A DNA stretch of 64,000 nucleotides from Thermaerobacter sp. FW80 (GTDB lineage Bacteria; Bacillota; Sulfobacillia; Thermaerobacterales; Thermaerobacteraceae), in NCBI RefSeq assembly GCF_004634385.1, contig NZ_CP037895.1, positions 2,269,245-2,333,244 on the forward strand. The letters are read 5' to 3'. Every line of letters begins with the position of its first letter. The first letter of the stretch is position 1. Position numbers and translations under genes: made by a program. Positions 26,463 through 36,322 of the stretch are shown piece by piece. The notes under the pieces are model-generated. The model did no database searches. It was given only the letters and a program-made list of their open reading frames with translations, and was not told the origin of the DNA.

Positions 26463-27023
26463 TCAGGAGACCCGCTCCACGTACTCGCCGGTGCGGGTGT
26501 CCACCCGGATCACGTCGCCGGTGTCGACGAAGAGCGGCACCTGCACCACGGCGCCGGTCTCGAGCTTCGCGGGCTTGGACCCGCCCTGCGCGGTGTCGCC
26601 GCGGACGCCGGGTTCGGTCTCCACGACCTTCAGGTCCACCGCCGTCGGCAGCTCGATGCCCAGGGTCTTGTCGCCCGTCTTCAGGACCTTGACGACCATG
26701 CCCTCCTTGAGGAACCGGACGGCGTCCCCGAGCTGCTCGCTCGCCAGCCCCACCTGGTCGTAGGTCTCGGTGTCCATGAAGAAGTACTGGCCGTCGGCCT
26801 CGTAGAGGTACTGCATGTCCCGCTTCTCGATGTGGGCCAGGGGGAAGCGCTCGTCGGGGCTGAAGGTGCGGTTGACCGTCGCCCCCGTCTCCAGGTTCTT
26901 GATCTTGGCGCGCACGAAGGCCTGGCCGCGTCCGGGCTTGACGTGCTGGAACTCCAGCACCTGGTGAACCTGTCCGTCGATGACCACGGCCATGCCGTTC
27001 TTGAAGTCACCCGCCTGGATCAC
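26463..27023 (-). CDS. efp: Elongation factor P, with Arg at position 32
   Basis: 186 residues with the three-domain EF-P pattern: KOW-like N-terminal domain (QAGDFKNGMAVVIDGQ), OB domain and C-terminal DTGDVIRVDTRTGEYVERV. It relieves ribosome stalling at polyproline. GTG at 27023 follows GGGAGG with 8-base spacing. The domain I loop tip, usually PGKG in Firmicutes, reads PGRG, so the residue usually modified (Lys32) is Arg32. The flanks do not look like the rhamnosylated proteobacterial type. Proline-rich linkers in several proteins here suggest EF-P is needed. Confidence 0.95.
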   Translation of the reverse strand: MIQAGDFKNGMAVVIDGQVHQVLEFQHVKPGRGQAFVRAKIKNLETGATVNRTFSPDERFPLAHIEKRDMQYLYEADGQYFFMDTETYDQVGLASEQLGDAVRFLKEGMVVKVLKTGDKTLGIELPTAVDLKVVETEPGVRGDTAQGGSKPAKLETGAVVQVPLFVDTGDVIRVDTRTGEYVERVS

Positions 27024-27052
27024 GACCCTCGCCTCCCTTCCCGGCGGGCCCG

Positions 27053-28171
27053 TCAGGCCCCGCCGATCTCCAGCAGCTCCTTGCTGACCCGGGTCAGGAC
27101 CTCGGCGCCGTCGTCGGTCACCACCACCAGGTCCTCGATGCGGACCCCGCCCCAGCCGGGGATGTAGATGCCGGGCTCCACCGTCACCACCATCCCCGGC
27201 TCCAGCCGCTCCTCCTCGGCCAGGGCCGAGAGGCGCGGCCCCTCGTGGACCTCCAGGCCGACGCCGTGGCCGGTGGCGTGCCCGAAGCGGTCGCCGTAGC
27301 CGGCCTCCTCGATCACCTGGCGCGCCGCCCGGTCGACCTCGGCGCCGGTGACGCCCGGCCGGATCGCCGCCAGGGCGCGTCGCTGGGCCTCCAGCACCAC
27401 CGCGTAGACCTCCCGGTGGCGGGGCGTGGCGCGCCCCACCACCACGGTGCGCGTGCAGTCGGAGCAGTAGCCGTCGACCACCGCCCCGTAGTCCAGGGTG
27501 ACGAACTGCCCGGCCTCGATGGGATGGGGCCCCGGCTGGCCGTGGGGCAGGGCGGAGCGGGGGCCGGAGACCACGATCAGGTCGAAGGCCGCCGCCGCGG
27601 CGCCGCGCCGGCGCATGGCGAACTCCAGCCGGAGCGCCACCTCGCGTTCCGTCAACCCCGGCCGCAGCCCCGCCAGCACCTCCAGCAGCGCCTCGTCGGC
27701 GATCCGCGCCGCCTCGCGGATGGCCGCCCGTTCGGCCGCGTCCTTGATGCGGCGCAGCTGTTCGACCCAACCGCCGATCCCCACCAGCTCGACGGACTCC
27801 GGCAGCGCCGCTCGCATCCGCTGCCACTCCCCGTACCGCACGTGCTCGGCCTCGAAGCCCAGCCGGCGGACCCCCAGCTCCTCGAGGCGCCGCGCCAGGT
27901 GGGGGTAGAGCTGGGGCTCGTGCCGCACCACGGCGAAGCCCGGGGCCTCCTGGGCCGCCTGCTCGAGGTAGCGGAAGTCCGTCCACAGCTCCGCCACCTG
28001 CGAGGTGATCAGCAGCCACCCCGAGCTGCCGGAGAAGCCGCTCAGGTAGCGCCGGTTCGCGGGGGCCGCGACCCACAGGGCGTCGAGCCCCTCGGCGGCC
28101 ATGCGCTGACGCAGGCGCTCGAGGCGCCGGGCCGTCGGGGCGGCCCGCTCCACGGTGACCGTCAAGGCCAT
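27053..28171 (-). CDS. M24 family Xaa-Pro peptidase
   Basis: 372 residues. The N-terminal creatinase-like domain ([31 protein letters not shown]) is followed by the pita-bread M24 domain with metal ligands in [18 protein letters not shown] (two Asp), [16 protein letters not shown] (His), [12 protein letters not shown] (Glu) and VRIEDLVVV (Glu). ATG at 28171 follows AGAGGAG. The pepP-efp order is common in Firmicutes. It removes N-terminal residues preceding proline. Confidence 0.93.
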   Translation of the reverse strand: MALTVTVERAAPTARRLERLRQRMAAEGLDALWVAAPANRRYLSGFSGSSGWLLITSQVAELWTDFRYLEQAAQEAPGFAVVRHEPQLYPHLARRLEELGVRRLGFEAEHVRYGEWQRMRAALPESVELVGIGGWVEQLRRIKDAAERAAIREAARIADEALLEVLAGLRPGLTEREVALRLEFAMRRRGAAAAAFDLIVVSGPRSALPHGQPGPHPIEAGQFVTLDYGAVVDGYCSDCTRTVVVGRATPRHREVYAVVLEAQRRALAAIRPGVTGAEVDRAARQVIEEAGYGDRFGHATGHGVGLEVHEGPRLSALAEEERLEPGMVVTVEPGIYIPGWGGVRIEDLVVVTDDGAEVLTRVSKELLEIGGA

Positions 28172-28314
28172 CGCCGCTCCTCTCTTCGTCGCTTCGTCGC
28201 TTCGCGCCGGTCTCGGCCGGGCCGGGCCGCCCCGGGCGCCCGTCGGCGTCCGGGGCGGCCCGGCGGCGGCCGTCCTCCGCGCGGCGGGTCGCCCGCGCCC
28301 TCGCCGCGGTGCCG

Positions 28315-28941
28315 CTAGGCGCGCAGCACGACCCGCACCGGCCGGTCGCCCAGCCGCCGACGACCGTCGAGGGCCGCGATCTCGATCAGGTAGGCGAAGC
28401 CCGCGACGCGGCCGCCCAGCTGTTCCACCAGCGCCGCCGCGGCGGCGCTGGTGCCGCCCGTGGCCAGCACGTCGTCCACGATCAGCACCCGATCGCCGGG
28501 CGCGATGGCGTCCCGGTGCACTTCGATGGCCGCCTGTCCGTACTCCAGCTCGTACGCCTGCCGGACCACCGTCAAGGGGAGCTTGCCCGGCTTGCGCGCC
28601 GGGACGAAGCCCTTGCCCAGCTGCACCGCCAGCGGCGCCCCGAGGAGGAAGCCCCGGGCCTCGATGGCCAGGATGCGGTCGAACTCCAGCCCGGCGACGG
28701 CCGCGGCCAAGGCGTCCACCGCCTGCCGGAAGGCGGGCCCGTGGCCGAGCAGCGGCGTGATGTCGAGGAAGGTCACGCCCGGCACGGGATGGTCCGGGAC
28801 CCGGCGCACCCAACGCCGCAGCGCCTCGCCGGCCCCCTGGGCCGCACCACGCCCCGCCAGGGCGCCGTCGGCCGCGCAGCCCGCGACCGCTCCGCCCTCC
28901 GCGGGCGCCGGCCCCGCCGGCTCCATCGTCTCCGCCGCCAC
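28315..28941 (-). CDS. apt: Adenine phosphoribosyltransferase
   Basis: 208 residues; usual length is 170-180. The PRPP motif VLIVDDVLATGGTS and the upstream PGVTFLDITPLL, AIEARGFLLGAPLA and ARKPGKLP segments are diagnostic. The first 38 residues are an Ala/Gly-rich extension; GTG at 28941 has GGAGG 11 bases upstream. It salvages adenine to AMP. It is inserted between gcvPB and the M24 peptidase gene. Confidence 0.94.
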   Translation of the reverse strand: MAAETMEPAGPAPAEGGAVAGCAADGALAGRGAAQGAGEALRRWVRRVPDHPVPGVTFLDITPLLGHGPAFRQAVDALAAAVAGLEFDRILAIEARGFLLGAPLAVQLGKGFVPARKPGKLPLTVVRQAYELEYGQAAIEVHRDAIAPGDRVLIVDDVLATGGTSAAAAALVEQLGGRVAGFAYLIEIAALDGRRRLGDRPVRVVLRA

Positions 28942-28947
28942 GATCCC

Positions 28948-30729
28948 TCAATCCTCCCCCTCCGGGCGCCACCGCAGCACCGGCCGCCGGGCGGCCAGCG
29001 CCTCGTCCAGGCGGCCGACCGGGGTGGTGTGGGGTGCCTGGCGGACCACCTCGGGCTCCTCCTCGGCCTCGCGGGCGATGCGCCGCATCACCGCCACGAA
29101 CCGGTCCAGGGTCTCCTTGCTCTCCGTCTCCGTCGGCTCGATCATCAGCGCCTCCTCGACGATCAGCGGGAAGTAGATGGTCGGCGGGTGGATGCCGAAG
29201 TCCAGGAGCCGCTTGGCCACGTCCAGGGCGCGGATGCCGGTGCGCTCCCGCAGGTTGGACGCCGAGAGGACGAACTCGTGCATGCAGGTGCGATCGTAGG
29301 GCAGCCGGTAGAGACCGGCCAGCTGGCGCATCACGTAGTTGGCGTTCAGCACCGCGTCCTCGCTGACCCGGCGCAGCCCCTCGGCGCCCAGCGCCCGGAT
29401 GTACGCATAGGCGCGGACGAGGACGGCGAAGTTGCCGTAGAAGGAGCGCATCCGCCCGATGGCCTGGGGCCGGTCGTGATCCAGGTAGAACCGGCCCGTG
29501 GCCGGATCCCGCTCTACCAGCGGCGCCGGGAGGAAGGGCACCAGCTCCTCCTTGACGCCCACGGGCCCCGAGCCCGGGCCGCCGCCGCCGTGGGGCGTGG
29601 AGAAGGTCTTGTGCAGGTTGAAGTGGACCACGTCGAAGCCCATGTCCCCCGGCCGCGAGATGCCCAGGATGGCGTTGGCGTTGGCGCCGTCGTAGTACAG
29701 CAGCCCCCCCGCCGCGTGGACCATCTCCGCGATGCGGTGGATGTTCTCGTCGAAGAGCCCCAGGGTGTTGGGATTGGTCAGCATCAGGGCGGCGACGTCG
29801 TCGTCGAGGACGGCCTCCAGGGCCCGGAGGTCGACGCCGCCCCGGGCGTCCGACGGCACCTCCACCACCTGGTAGCCGGCCATCGCCGCCGTGGCCGGGT
29901 TCGTCCCGTGGGCCGAGTCGGGCACGATCACCTTGTGCCGGTGCCCTTGCCCGCGGGCACGGTGGTAGGCGCGGATCAGGAGGATGCCCGTCAGCTCGCC
30001 GTGGGCGCCGGCCGCCGGCTGCAGCGTCGCCCGTGCCATGCCGCCGATCTCGCAGAGGGCGCGCTCCAGCTCGTACATCAGGCGCAGCGCCCCCTGGGCC
30101 AGTTCGTCGGGCACGTACGGGTGCAGGTCGGCGAAGCCCGGCAGGGCCGCCACCCGCTCGGCGACCTTGGGGTTGTACTTCATCGTGCACGAGCCCAGCG
30201 GGTAGAAGCCCGTGTCCACCGCGTGGTTCATCTGGCTGAGCCGCGTGTAGTGACGGACCAGGTCCACCTCCGCCACCTCGGGCAGGCGGGGCGGATCCCG
30301 ACGCAGCAGCTCCGCCGGCACCCGCTCCTCCACCGGACGAACCGGCACGTCCGGCGCGGGCCAGCGCATGCCGCCCCGACCGGGCCGGCTGTAGGCGAAG
30401 ATCAGGGGCTCGGGCTCCGTGCCCACCGGCGCCGGCTCGTCCCGCCCCGCGCCGCCGGAGGGTCCGGCGGCGTCCGCGGCCCGGGCGGTCGTCACGGCGG
30501 TCGCACCCGCCTGGGCCGCCGCCGGCCGCGACACCCCACCCCCCTCGGCGGGCTCGCCCTGCCCACCGCCTGGCACCGCCCGGTCGGCGCCCTGCGCCGA
30601 CGGAACGGGCGGCTTGGCCTGCGGACCCGCCGGGACGCCCTCGGCCCCTTGCGCCCCCGGCGGCACCGCGCCCCCAGCGCCCGGAGCCGGCCCCTCCGCC
30701 GGCTGACCCGTGGTGGGTCCCGTGCTCAT
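28948..30729 (-). CDS. gcvPB: Glycine dehydrogenase (P-protein) subunit 2
   Basis: 593 residues; about 485 is usual. The PLP lysine lies in [16 protein letters not shown]; other family segments are [27 protein letters not shown] and [10 protein letters not shown]. The first 100 residues are low-complexity Gly/Pro/Ala, beginning at an ATG at 30729 that overlaps the gcvPA stop (ATGA). The recognisable protein begins around [15 protein letters not shown]. With GcvPA it decarboxylates glycine and loads the lipoyl arm of GcvH. Confidence 0.94.
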   Translation of the reverse strand: MSTGPTTGQPAEGPAPGAGGAVPPGAQGAEGVPAGPQAKPPVPSAQGADRAVPGGGQGEPAEGGGVSRPAAAQAGATAVTTARAADAAGPSGGAGRDEPAPVGTEPEPLIFAYSRPGRGGMRWPAPDVPVRPVEERVPAELLRRDPPRLPEVAEVDLVRHYTRLSQMNHAVDTGFYPLGSCTMKYNPKVAERVAALPGFADLHPYVPDELAQGALRLMYELERALCEIGGMARATLQPAAGAHGELTGILLIRAYHRARGQGHRHKVIVPDSAHGTNPATAAMAGYQVVEVPSDARGGVDLRALEAVLDDDVAALMLTNPNTLGLFDENIHRIAEMVHAAGGLLYYDGANANAILGISRPGDMGFDVVHFNLHKTFSTPHGGGGPGSGPVGVKEELVPFLPAPLVERDPATGRFYLDHDRPQAIGRMRSFYGNFAVLVRAYAYIRALGAEGLRRVSEDAVLNANYVMRQLAGLYRLPYDRTCMHEFVLSASNLRERTGIRALDVAKRLLDFGIHPPTIYFPLIVEEALMIEPTETESKETLDRFVAVMRRIAREAEEEPEVVRQAPHTTPVGRLDEALAARRPVLRWRPEGED

Positions 30730-32078
30730 GCCCTCACCCCCCACGCCGCCACCAGGCCGTCCATCTCGGCGCGCGTCCGGCGCTCCGTCACCGCCACCAG
30801 CAGCTGGCCGCGGCGCCCGGGCTCCCAGCGGCCCAGGTCCGGCCCCACCAGGTAGCCGGCGTCCAGCGCGGCGGCCGCGGGATCGAAGCCCGGCCGCTGA
30901 CAGGCGACGACGAACTCCTTGAAGAAGGGCGCGCGGAAGACCCGGCGGAAGCCGGGCAGGGCCTCGATCCGCTCCGCCAGGTAGTGGGCCTTGTGCAGGC
31001 AGAGCTCGGCGAGCTGGCGCAGTCCCCGGGGGCCCAGGGCCGCCAGGTGGATGGTGGCCGCCAGGGCCATCAGGCTGTGGTTCGTACAGATGTTCGACGT
31101 GGCGCGGTCGCGCCGGATGTGCTGCTCCCGGGTCTGCAGCGTCAGCACGTAGCCCTCCCGCCCGCGGCGATCCACGGTCCGACCGACGATGCGCCCGGGC
31201 AGCCGGCGGACGTACTCGGCCCGGCAGGCGAAGAAGCCGAAGTGCGGCCCTCCGTACGCCATGGGCAACCCGAGGGACTGGCCGTCGCCGACCACGATGT
31301 CGGCGCCGTACCGGCCCGGCGCCTCCAGCAATCCGAGGCTGACGGGGTCGGCGCTGACCACCACCATCGCCCCCGCCCCCTTCGCCCGGCGGGCGATCTC
31401 CGGCGCCGGCTCCAGGCAGCCGTAGAAGTTGGGCTGCTGGATCAGCACGCAGGCGACGTCGCCCGCCGCCAGCACGCGATCCAGCGCCGCCAGGTCCGTG
31501 GTCCCCTGCTCCGGGTCCACCGGCACCACGGTGACGGGCAGAGCCTGGCCGGCGGCGTAGGTCTGGAGCACCTGCCGCGCCTCGGGATGGACGCCGCCCA
31601 GGACCACGATGCGCTCGCGGCGGGCGATGTTCACCGCCATGAAGGCGGCCTCCGCCAGGGCCGTCGCGCCGTCGTACATGGAGGCGTTGGCCACGTCGAG
31701 GCCGGTCAGCTCAGCGATCATCGTCTGGAACTCGAAGATCGCCCGCAGCGTCCCCTGGCTCACCTCCGGCTGGTAGGGGGTGTACGCCGTGGCGAACTCG
31801 CCGCGCCCCGCCAGGTAGGGCACGACCGAGGGGATGAAGTGGTCGTAGACGCCACCGCCGAGGAAACAGACCTTGGTGGTCCCCGGGTTCGCCGCCGCCA
31901 GCGCCTCCAGGTGCGCCACCAGCTCCGGCTCCGTCAGCGCCGGCGGAAGGTCCAGGGGCCGCCCGAGGCGCAGCTCGGGCGGGATGTCCCGAAAGAGCTC
32001 GTCCACCGACGCGATGCCGAGGGCGGCCAGCATCGCCTCCCGGTCCTCGTCGGTGTGAGGGATGTAGTCGATGGCCAT
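30726..32078 (-). CDS. gcvPA: Glycine dehydrogenase (P-protein) subunit 1
   Basis: About 450 residues, normal length. Conserved parts: [63 protein letters not shown] and [17 protein letters not shown] at 32078 follows AAGGGTG; a GTG two codons earlier is possible. The stop overlaps gcvPB. Split P-protein is the usual Firmicute arrangement. Confidence 0.95.
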   Translation of the reverse strand: MAIDYIPHTDEDREAMLAALGIASVDELFRDIPPELRLGRPLDLPPALTEPELVAHLEALAAANPGTTKVCFLGGGVYDHFIPSVVPYLAGRGEFATAYTPYQPEVSQGTLRAIFEFQTMIAELTGLDVANASMYDGATALAEAAFMAVNIARRERIVVLGGVHPEARQVLQTYAAGQALPVTVVPVDPEQGTTDLAALDRVLAAGDVACVLIQQPNFYGCLEPAPEIARRAKGAGAMVVVSADPVSLGLLEAPGRYGADIVVGDGQSLGLPMAYGGPHFGFFACRAEYVRRLPGRIVGRTVDRRGREGYVLTLQTREQHIRRDRATSNICTNHSLMALAATIHLAALGPRGLRQLAELCLHKAHYLAERIEALPGFRRVFRAPFFKEFVVACQRPGFDPAAAALDAGYLVGPDLGRWEPGRRGQLLVAVTERRTRAEMDGLVAAWGVRA

Positions 32079-32200
32079 GCTCACCCTTCCCTGCCTTCGT
32101 GGCCCGCGGGCGCGACACCGGACCGGCCCAGCCGGTTCTGCGCCGTCGCCGCGGGCATCCGGCCGGGGACGGGCCCGCTGCCGGCCGCCCCGGCCCGGTG

Positions 32201-32249
32201 CCGGCCCCGGGTGGCGGCCGGGGTCGGCCCGGCCGCCACCCGGGGCCGG
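32201..32249 (-). terminator. Perfect 22-bp hairpin directly after gcvH
   Basis: 32201-32222 pairs perfectly with 32228-32249 around a 5-nt loop, starting one base after the gcvH stop. All but two pairs are G-C. There is no T-run, and gcvPA follows about 120 bases on, so it may set gcvT-gcvH versus gcvPA-gcvPB transcript levels or protect the 3' end of a processed mRNA. Confidence 0.55.
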
Positions 32250-32250
32250 A

Positions 32251-32634
32251 TCAGCCGGTGCGCTGCCGATAGGCCGCCGCGTCCAGCAGGCCGGCCAGTT
32301 CGTCCCGATTCAGGATCTGGATCCGGACGAGCCAGCCCCGACCGTAGGGGTCCTGGTTGACCAGCTCGGGGTGGTCCGCCAGCTCGCCGTTGACCGCCAG
32401 CACCCGCGCCGAGACGGGCATGTACACGTCGGAGACGGTCTTCACCGACTCCACCACCCCGAAGGCCTCGCCCGCGCGGTACTCCGCCCCCACCTGGGGA
32501 AGCTCAACGAAGACCACGTCCCCCAGCTGGTCCTGGGCGTAGGCGGTGATCCCCACGACGCCCTGCTCGCCTTCCACCCGCAGCCACTCGTGCTCCTCCG
32601 TGTAGTACAGGCCGTCGGGCACCTCGTGGGCCAC
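32251..32634 (-). CDS. gcvH: Glycine cleavage system H protein
   Basis: 127 residues. The lipoyl-lysine motif is intact (GVVESVKTVSDVYMPVSA, Lys at about 66), with the usual YYTEEHEWLRVEG start and LAVNGELADHPELVNQDPYG. It carries aminomethyl intermediates between P-, T- and L-proteins; no L-protein or lipoate genes are in the window. It begins 4 bases after the gcvT stop. Confidence 0.96.
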   Translation of the reverse strand: MAHEVPDGLYYTEEHEWLRVEGEQGVVGITAYAQDQLGDVVFVELPQVGAEYRAGEAFGVVESVKTVSDVYMPVSARVLAVNGELADHPELVNQDPYGRGWLVRIQILNRDELAGLLDAAAYRQRTG

Positions 32635-32638
32635 GTCC

Positions 32639-33754
32639 TCAACCTCCCCGCCGCCGGCGATAGAAGGGCGTCTCCACCACCTGGGCCGCGACCGCTCTCC
32701 CGCGGATCTCCACCGCCAGCCGCTGCCCGACCCGGGCCAGGGCGGGCGGCACGTAGGCGAGGGCCACGCTGGCCCCCAGCGTCGGGGCCACGGTGCCGCT
32801 GGTCACGCGCCCCACCGGCTCGCCGCGTTCGTCCAGGACCCGGTAGCCCGTGCGGGCCACGCCGGGTTCCACGAGCCGCAGGCCCACCAGCCGCTTGCGC
32901 AGGCCCTGCTGGCGCTGCCGCAGCAAGGCCTCGCGGCCCAGGAACGGTCCCTTGTCCCATTTGACGACAAACTCCAGCCCCGCCTCAAGCGGCGTCGTGT
33001 CCAGGTCGAGCTCCTGCCCGTAGAGGGGGAGGCAGGCCTCGAGGCGCAGCGTGTCCCGGGCGCCCAGCCCCGCCGGGACCAGCCCCTCGGGCTCGCCGGC
33101 GGCCAGGATCCCGCGCCAGACGGTGACCGCGGCGTCCCAGCTGAGGAACAGCTCGAAGCCGTCCTCGCCGGTGTAGCCGGTGCGGGAGATCATGCCCTCC
33201 CAGCCGCCGACGAAGTGGAACGGACGCAGCGCATCGAGGTCGACGTCGTCGGTCACCCGCGCGAGGATGGCCTGCGCCCGCGGTCCCTGCAGGGCCAGCA
33301 GCGCCGTCTCCTGGGTGCGGTCGGTCACGGTGACCCCCGGCCCGCCCGCATGCTCGCGGACCCAGGCCAGGTCGCGCTCGGTGTTGGCCGCGTTGACCAC
33401 CAGCATGTAGCGCTGCTCGCCCAGCTGGTAGACCAGCAGGTCGTCGACGATGCCGCCCTCCGGGGTGCACATCACCGTGTAGAGGGCGCGGCCGGGCACC
33501 AGCCGCTCCACGTCGTTGGTGACGAGGCGCTGCAGCGCGTCCCGGGCCCCGGGGCCGGCGACCTCGATCTCCCCCATGTGGCTGACGTCGAAGAGGCCGG
33601 CCGCCTGGCGGACCGCCCGGTGCTCCTCGACGATGCCGGCGTATTGCAACGGCATCTCCCAGCCGGCGAAGGGGACCATGCGGGCCCCCAGCGCCCGGTG
33701 CTCCTCGTAGAGCGGGGTGCGGCGCAAGCCTGCGGCGCTGCTCGGGTGGCTCAA
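32639..33754 (-). CDS. gcvT: Glycine cleavage system T protein (aminomethyltransferase)
   Basis: About 371 residues. Conserved: MVPFAGWEMPLQY, GLFDVSHMGEIEV (catalytic region Asp), NAANTERDLAW, SRTGYTGEDGFELF, LRLEACLPLYGQEL and VGRVTSGTVAPTLG. TTG at 33754 is 7 bases from AAGGAGG; the in-frame GTG at 33760 is only one base from it. First gene of the gcv set. No glycine riboswitch was found in the 145 bases upstream, so control may come from the promoter before the Nudix gene. Confidence 0.95.
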   Translation of the reverse strand: MSHPSSAAGLRRTPLYEEHRALGARMVPFAGWEMPLQYAGIVEEHRAVRQAAGLFDVSHMGEIEVAGPGARDALQRLVTNDVERLVPGRALYTVMCTPEGGIVDDLLVYQLGEQRYMLVVNAANTERDLAWVREHAGGPGVTVTDRTQETALLALQGPRAQAILARVTDDVDLDALRPFHFVGGWEGMISRTGYTGEDGFELFLSWDAAVTVWRGILAAGEPEGLVPAGLGARDTLRLEACLPLYGQELDLDTTPLEAGLEFVVKWDKGPFLGREALLRQRQQGLRKRLVGLRLVEPGVARTGYRVLDERGEPVGRVTSGTVAPTLGASVALAYVPPALARVGQRLAVEIRGRAVAAQVVETPFYRRRRGG

Positions 33755-33899
33755 CGGCACGCCTCCTTCCGTCGGCGCGCGGCCGGCCGCAACCGGCGCC
33801 AGACCGGGCGGTCCGGGCCGGCCGCCATCGGATGCCGCGGCGCCGGAGCCCGACAGCCATTCGACAGCCGCGGCCGCCTTTCCCTGCCGCCGGCCGCCC

Positions 33900-34394
33900 T
33901 CAGCGGGGGTCGAGCCGCTGGGCCCGGGCCAGGGCCTTGAGGACGATGTCGCGGTCGCCCGGCGCGAAGGCCTCGGGAGGCACGGCGGTCGGATCCACCC
34001 AGCGGACCTCGGTCACCTCGCCGGGCTGCGGCGTGAAGACCGCATCCGGCGGCACCCGCACCAGGAAGTAGAACCGCAGGGAGTGGAACGGGCGGTCGAA
34101 GAAGGCGAAGAAGTTCTCCGTGAAGTGGAAGAGCTCGATCGGCTCCGGTTCCACCCCCGTCTCCTCGCGGAACTCGCGGCGCAGGGCCTCTTCCAAGGAC
34201 TCCCACGGCTCCACCGCGCCGCCGGGGATGTCCAGGCGGCCGGTGAAGGCCGACCGTCCCAGCAGGACCCGGCCGCCGTCGACGGCGACCCCGTAGACCG
34301 CAGGCCGGAACCGCACCTGGCGGGCCGGATAGCGGCGACGCTGGCCGTGGAGGGTGAGGCACTCGATCTCCGCCGGCGGTACGGCTCCCGTCAT
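33900..34394 (-). CDS. Nudix hydrolase
   Basis: 164 residues. The Nudix box is complete: GGAVEPWESLEEALRREFREETG is recognised at 34172-34240 with the GX5EX7REXXEEXG spacing. ATG at 34394 follows AAAGGGGGG. It hydrolyses a nucleoside diphosphate linked to an unknown group. It lies upstream of gcvT on the same strand and is divergent from the YpiB-like gene; a link to the gcv genes is only positional. Confidence 0.9.
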   Translation of the reverse strand: MTGAVPPAEIECLTLHGQRRRYPARQVRFRPAVYGVAVDGGRVLLGRSAFTGRLDIPGGAVEPWESLEEALRREFREETGVEPEPIELFHFTENFFAFFDRPFHSLRFYFLVRVPPDAVFTPQPGEVTEVRWVDPTAVPPEAFAPGDRDIVLKALARAQRLDPR

Positions 34395-34448
34395 GCCCGG
34401 CCCCCCTTTCCACCTCTGGGTGTACACTTATGGCAGGAGGCGAGGGAG

Positions 34449-35018
34449 ATGGAGCGGCAACGGGAGAAGATGGTCGCCCTGATGCAGCTTTCGCGCCTGC
34501 TGCCGCAACATCCCGGGCTGTTCATGCTCCTGGGGTTCCTCGCCGCGCGCCTGCACCGCCTCCACTTCGTCGCGAACCCGGACCAGGCCGACCCCCAGGC
34601 CGCCCGCATCCTGCTGGCCACCCCCCATGCCCGCATCTGGACGGGGCGCTGGTTCCGGGCCTGGGTGGGCACGGCCGAGGTGCCCGATCCCGTGATCCTC
34701 ATCTCCGTCCTCGCCGAGCGGGATACGGACATCTACCTGGCCCTCGACATCGGTCCGCGACCGGCCTGGCTCGAGGCCGTGTTGGCGCCGGCGGAGCCCC
34801 CTGCGCCCCCCGATCCCCGGGAGCGGCTGGAGGAGCTGCGGGCGCGGGTCGACCAGGCGCTGGACATCTACAACGAGTGTCGCCGGCAGCTGGAGCAAGG
34901 CGATCCCTCGCGCCGCGAGGAGCTGGAGTTCCTCCTCGACCTGGCCCGGCGCGAGGTGGAGGAGCTGGGCCGCGAGCTGCAGCGGCTCAAGCAGTCGCTG
35001 CCCGGCGACGAGGGGTGA
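34449..35018 (+). CDS. YpiB/ReoY-like (UPF0302) protein
   Basis: 189 residues on the plus strand, against the local trend. ATG at 34449 follows AGGAGG with 8-base spacing. The pattern in residues 30-100 (LHRLHFVANPDQADPQAARI, FRAWVGT, ERDTDIYLALDIG) resembles UPF0302 (YpiB; ReoY in Listeria, a regulator of MurA degradation), and RVDQALDIYNECRRQLEQGD resembles its C-terminal IDEAL-type helix. The match is by eye and moderate. A TACACT at 34423-34428 may be its -10 box. Confidence 0.55.
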   Translation: MERQREKMVALMQLSRLLPQHPGLFMLLGFLAARLHRLHFVANPDQADPQAARILLATPHARIWTGRWFRAWVGTAEVPDPVILISVLAERDTDIYLALDIGPRPAWLEAVLAPAEPPAPPDPRERLEELRARVDQALDIYNECRRQLEQGDPSRREELEFLLDLARREVEELGRELQRLKQSLPGDEG

Positions 35019-35025
35019 GCCCGGG

Positions 35026-36234
35026 CTACGGGACGTGCCCGCGGACCGCGGGACGGGGACGGGCGGACCGGACCCGCAACGCCTCGTACAACCCGAGGAT
35101 CCGCTTGAGGACCTGGTCGCTGTCGTACCCACGGGCCGCCTGCTGGGCGGCCCGTCCCATCTCCCGGCGCAGGGCGTCGTCCTCCACCAGCCGGCGGCAG
35201 GCGCGGGCCAGTTCGTCCGCCGAAGGGGCGACCACCAGGCCGGCCCGGCCGTCGGCCAGCACCTCCTCGGAGACCTCGCTGGCCACGGCCACCACCGGGA
35301 GGCCGGCCGCCATGGCCTCCACCACCACCAGGCCCTGGGTCTCGGTCACCGAGGGGAAGACGTAGAGGTCCGCGGCACGGTAGAAGGCGGCGATGCGATC
35401 GGGTGCGACGGCACCCGTCAGCCGGACGCGTCCGGACAGCCCCCAGTCGGCCACCGATCGCTGCAGCGTCTCCCGCAGGGGACCGTCGCCGACCAGGACC
35501 AGCCGCACCGAGGGCACGGCCGCGGCCAGGCGGCGGAAGGCCTCGAGGAGGAGGGGCAGGTTCTTCTCGCGGCTGAGGCGGCCGGTGTAGAGCAGCACGA
35601 CGTCCTCCGGCCCCAGGCCCAGCTGGAGCCGGGTCCGGCGGCGCTCCGCCGGGTCGCCGGCGGCGAAGCGGTCCACCGGCACCCCGGTGGGCACCACCTC
35701 CACCGGCGAGCGGACGCCCAGCTCCTCGATCTTCCGGGCGATGGCCCGGGTCGGCGCGATCACCAGGTCGCAGGCGTCGCAGAAGCGGCGTACGTAGGCG
35801 TTGAGCGCCGGCACCAGCACGGCCCCGGCGCCCGGGGCATAGTGGCGCAGGTAGACGTCGTACCGGGTGTGGAACGTGAAGCAGAGCGGCAGGCCCAGGG
35901 AGCGAGCCGCCTGCAGGGCCATGCGCCCCATGACGAACGGCGTGTGGGTGTGCAGGACGTCCAGGTGCAGCCGTGCCACCGCCTCCCGGACCTGCGCCCG
36001 ACGCGGGAGAGGGATCCGAAACGCCGGGTAGAGGGGTGCGGCCACGGACGGAAAGCGGACGACCCGCGCCTCCTCGGCGGGATCGGGATCGGCTCCCAGG
36101 CCCGTGGGGTAGCGGGGCCCGAAGACGTAGACCTCGTGCCCGGCCTGCTCCATGCCCCGGCGCAGCGTCTGGATCGACCGGACGACCCCGCTGATGTAGG
36201 GGGTGTAGCTGTCGCTGAACATCCCGATCCGCAC
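35026..36234 (-). CDS. GT4 family glycosyltransferase (lipid glucosyltransferase-like)
   Basis: 402 residues with the GT-B fold: RIGMFSDSYTPYISGVVRSI at the start, HTHTPFVMG, FHTRYDVYLRHYAPG, PTGVPVDRF, YTGRLSREKNLPLLLEAF and the nucleotide-sugar site FPSVTETQGLVVVEAMAAGLPVV (35285-35353) with the EX7E motif. Close in pattern to 1,2-diacylglycerol glucosyltransferases of Firmicutes. GTG at 36234 follows GGGGAGG at long spacing (13). It converges on the plus-strand YpiB-like gene with only 7 bases between stops. Confidence 0.9.
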   Translation of the reverse strand: MRIGMFSDSYTPYISGVVRSIQTLRRGMEQAGHEVYVFGPRYPTGLGADPDPAEEARVVRFPSVAAPLYPAFRIPLPRRAQVREAVARLHLDVLHTHTPFVMGRMALQAARSLGLPLCFTFHTRYDVYLRHYAPGAGAVLVPALNAYVRRFCDACDLVIAPTRAIARKIEELGVRSPVEVVPTGVPVDRFAAGDPAERRRTRLQLGLGPEDVVLLYTGRLSREKNLPLLLEAFRRLAAAVPSVRLVLVGDGPLRETLQRSVADWGLSGRVRLTGAVAPDRIAAFYRAADLYVFPSVTETQGLVVVEAMAAGLPVVAVASEVSEEVLADGRAGLVVAPSADELARACRRLVEDDALRREMGRAAQQAARGYDSDQVLKRILGLYEALRVRSARPRPAVRGHVP

Positions 36235-36322
36235 CGGTGGACCGCCACCTCCCCTGCCGGCTCCGGGGCCGGGCTGCCGGCCCCGGGGCCGGGCCGCGAT
36301 CCGGCCACCCCGACGGCCGCCG

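Noticed and set aside
33755-33899. Glycine riboswitch upstream of gcvT
   Set aside because: The interval is only about 145 bases and lacks the conserved glycine aptamer sequences.
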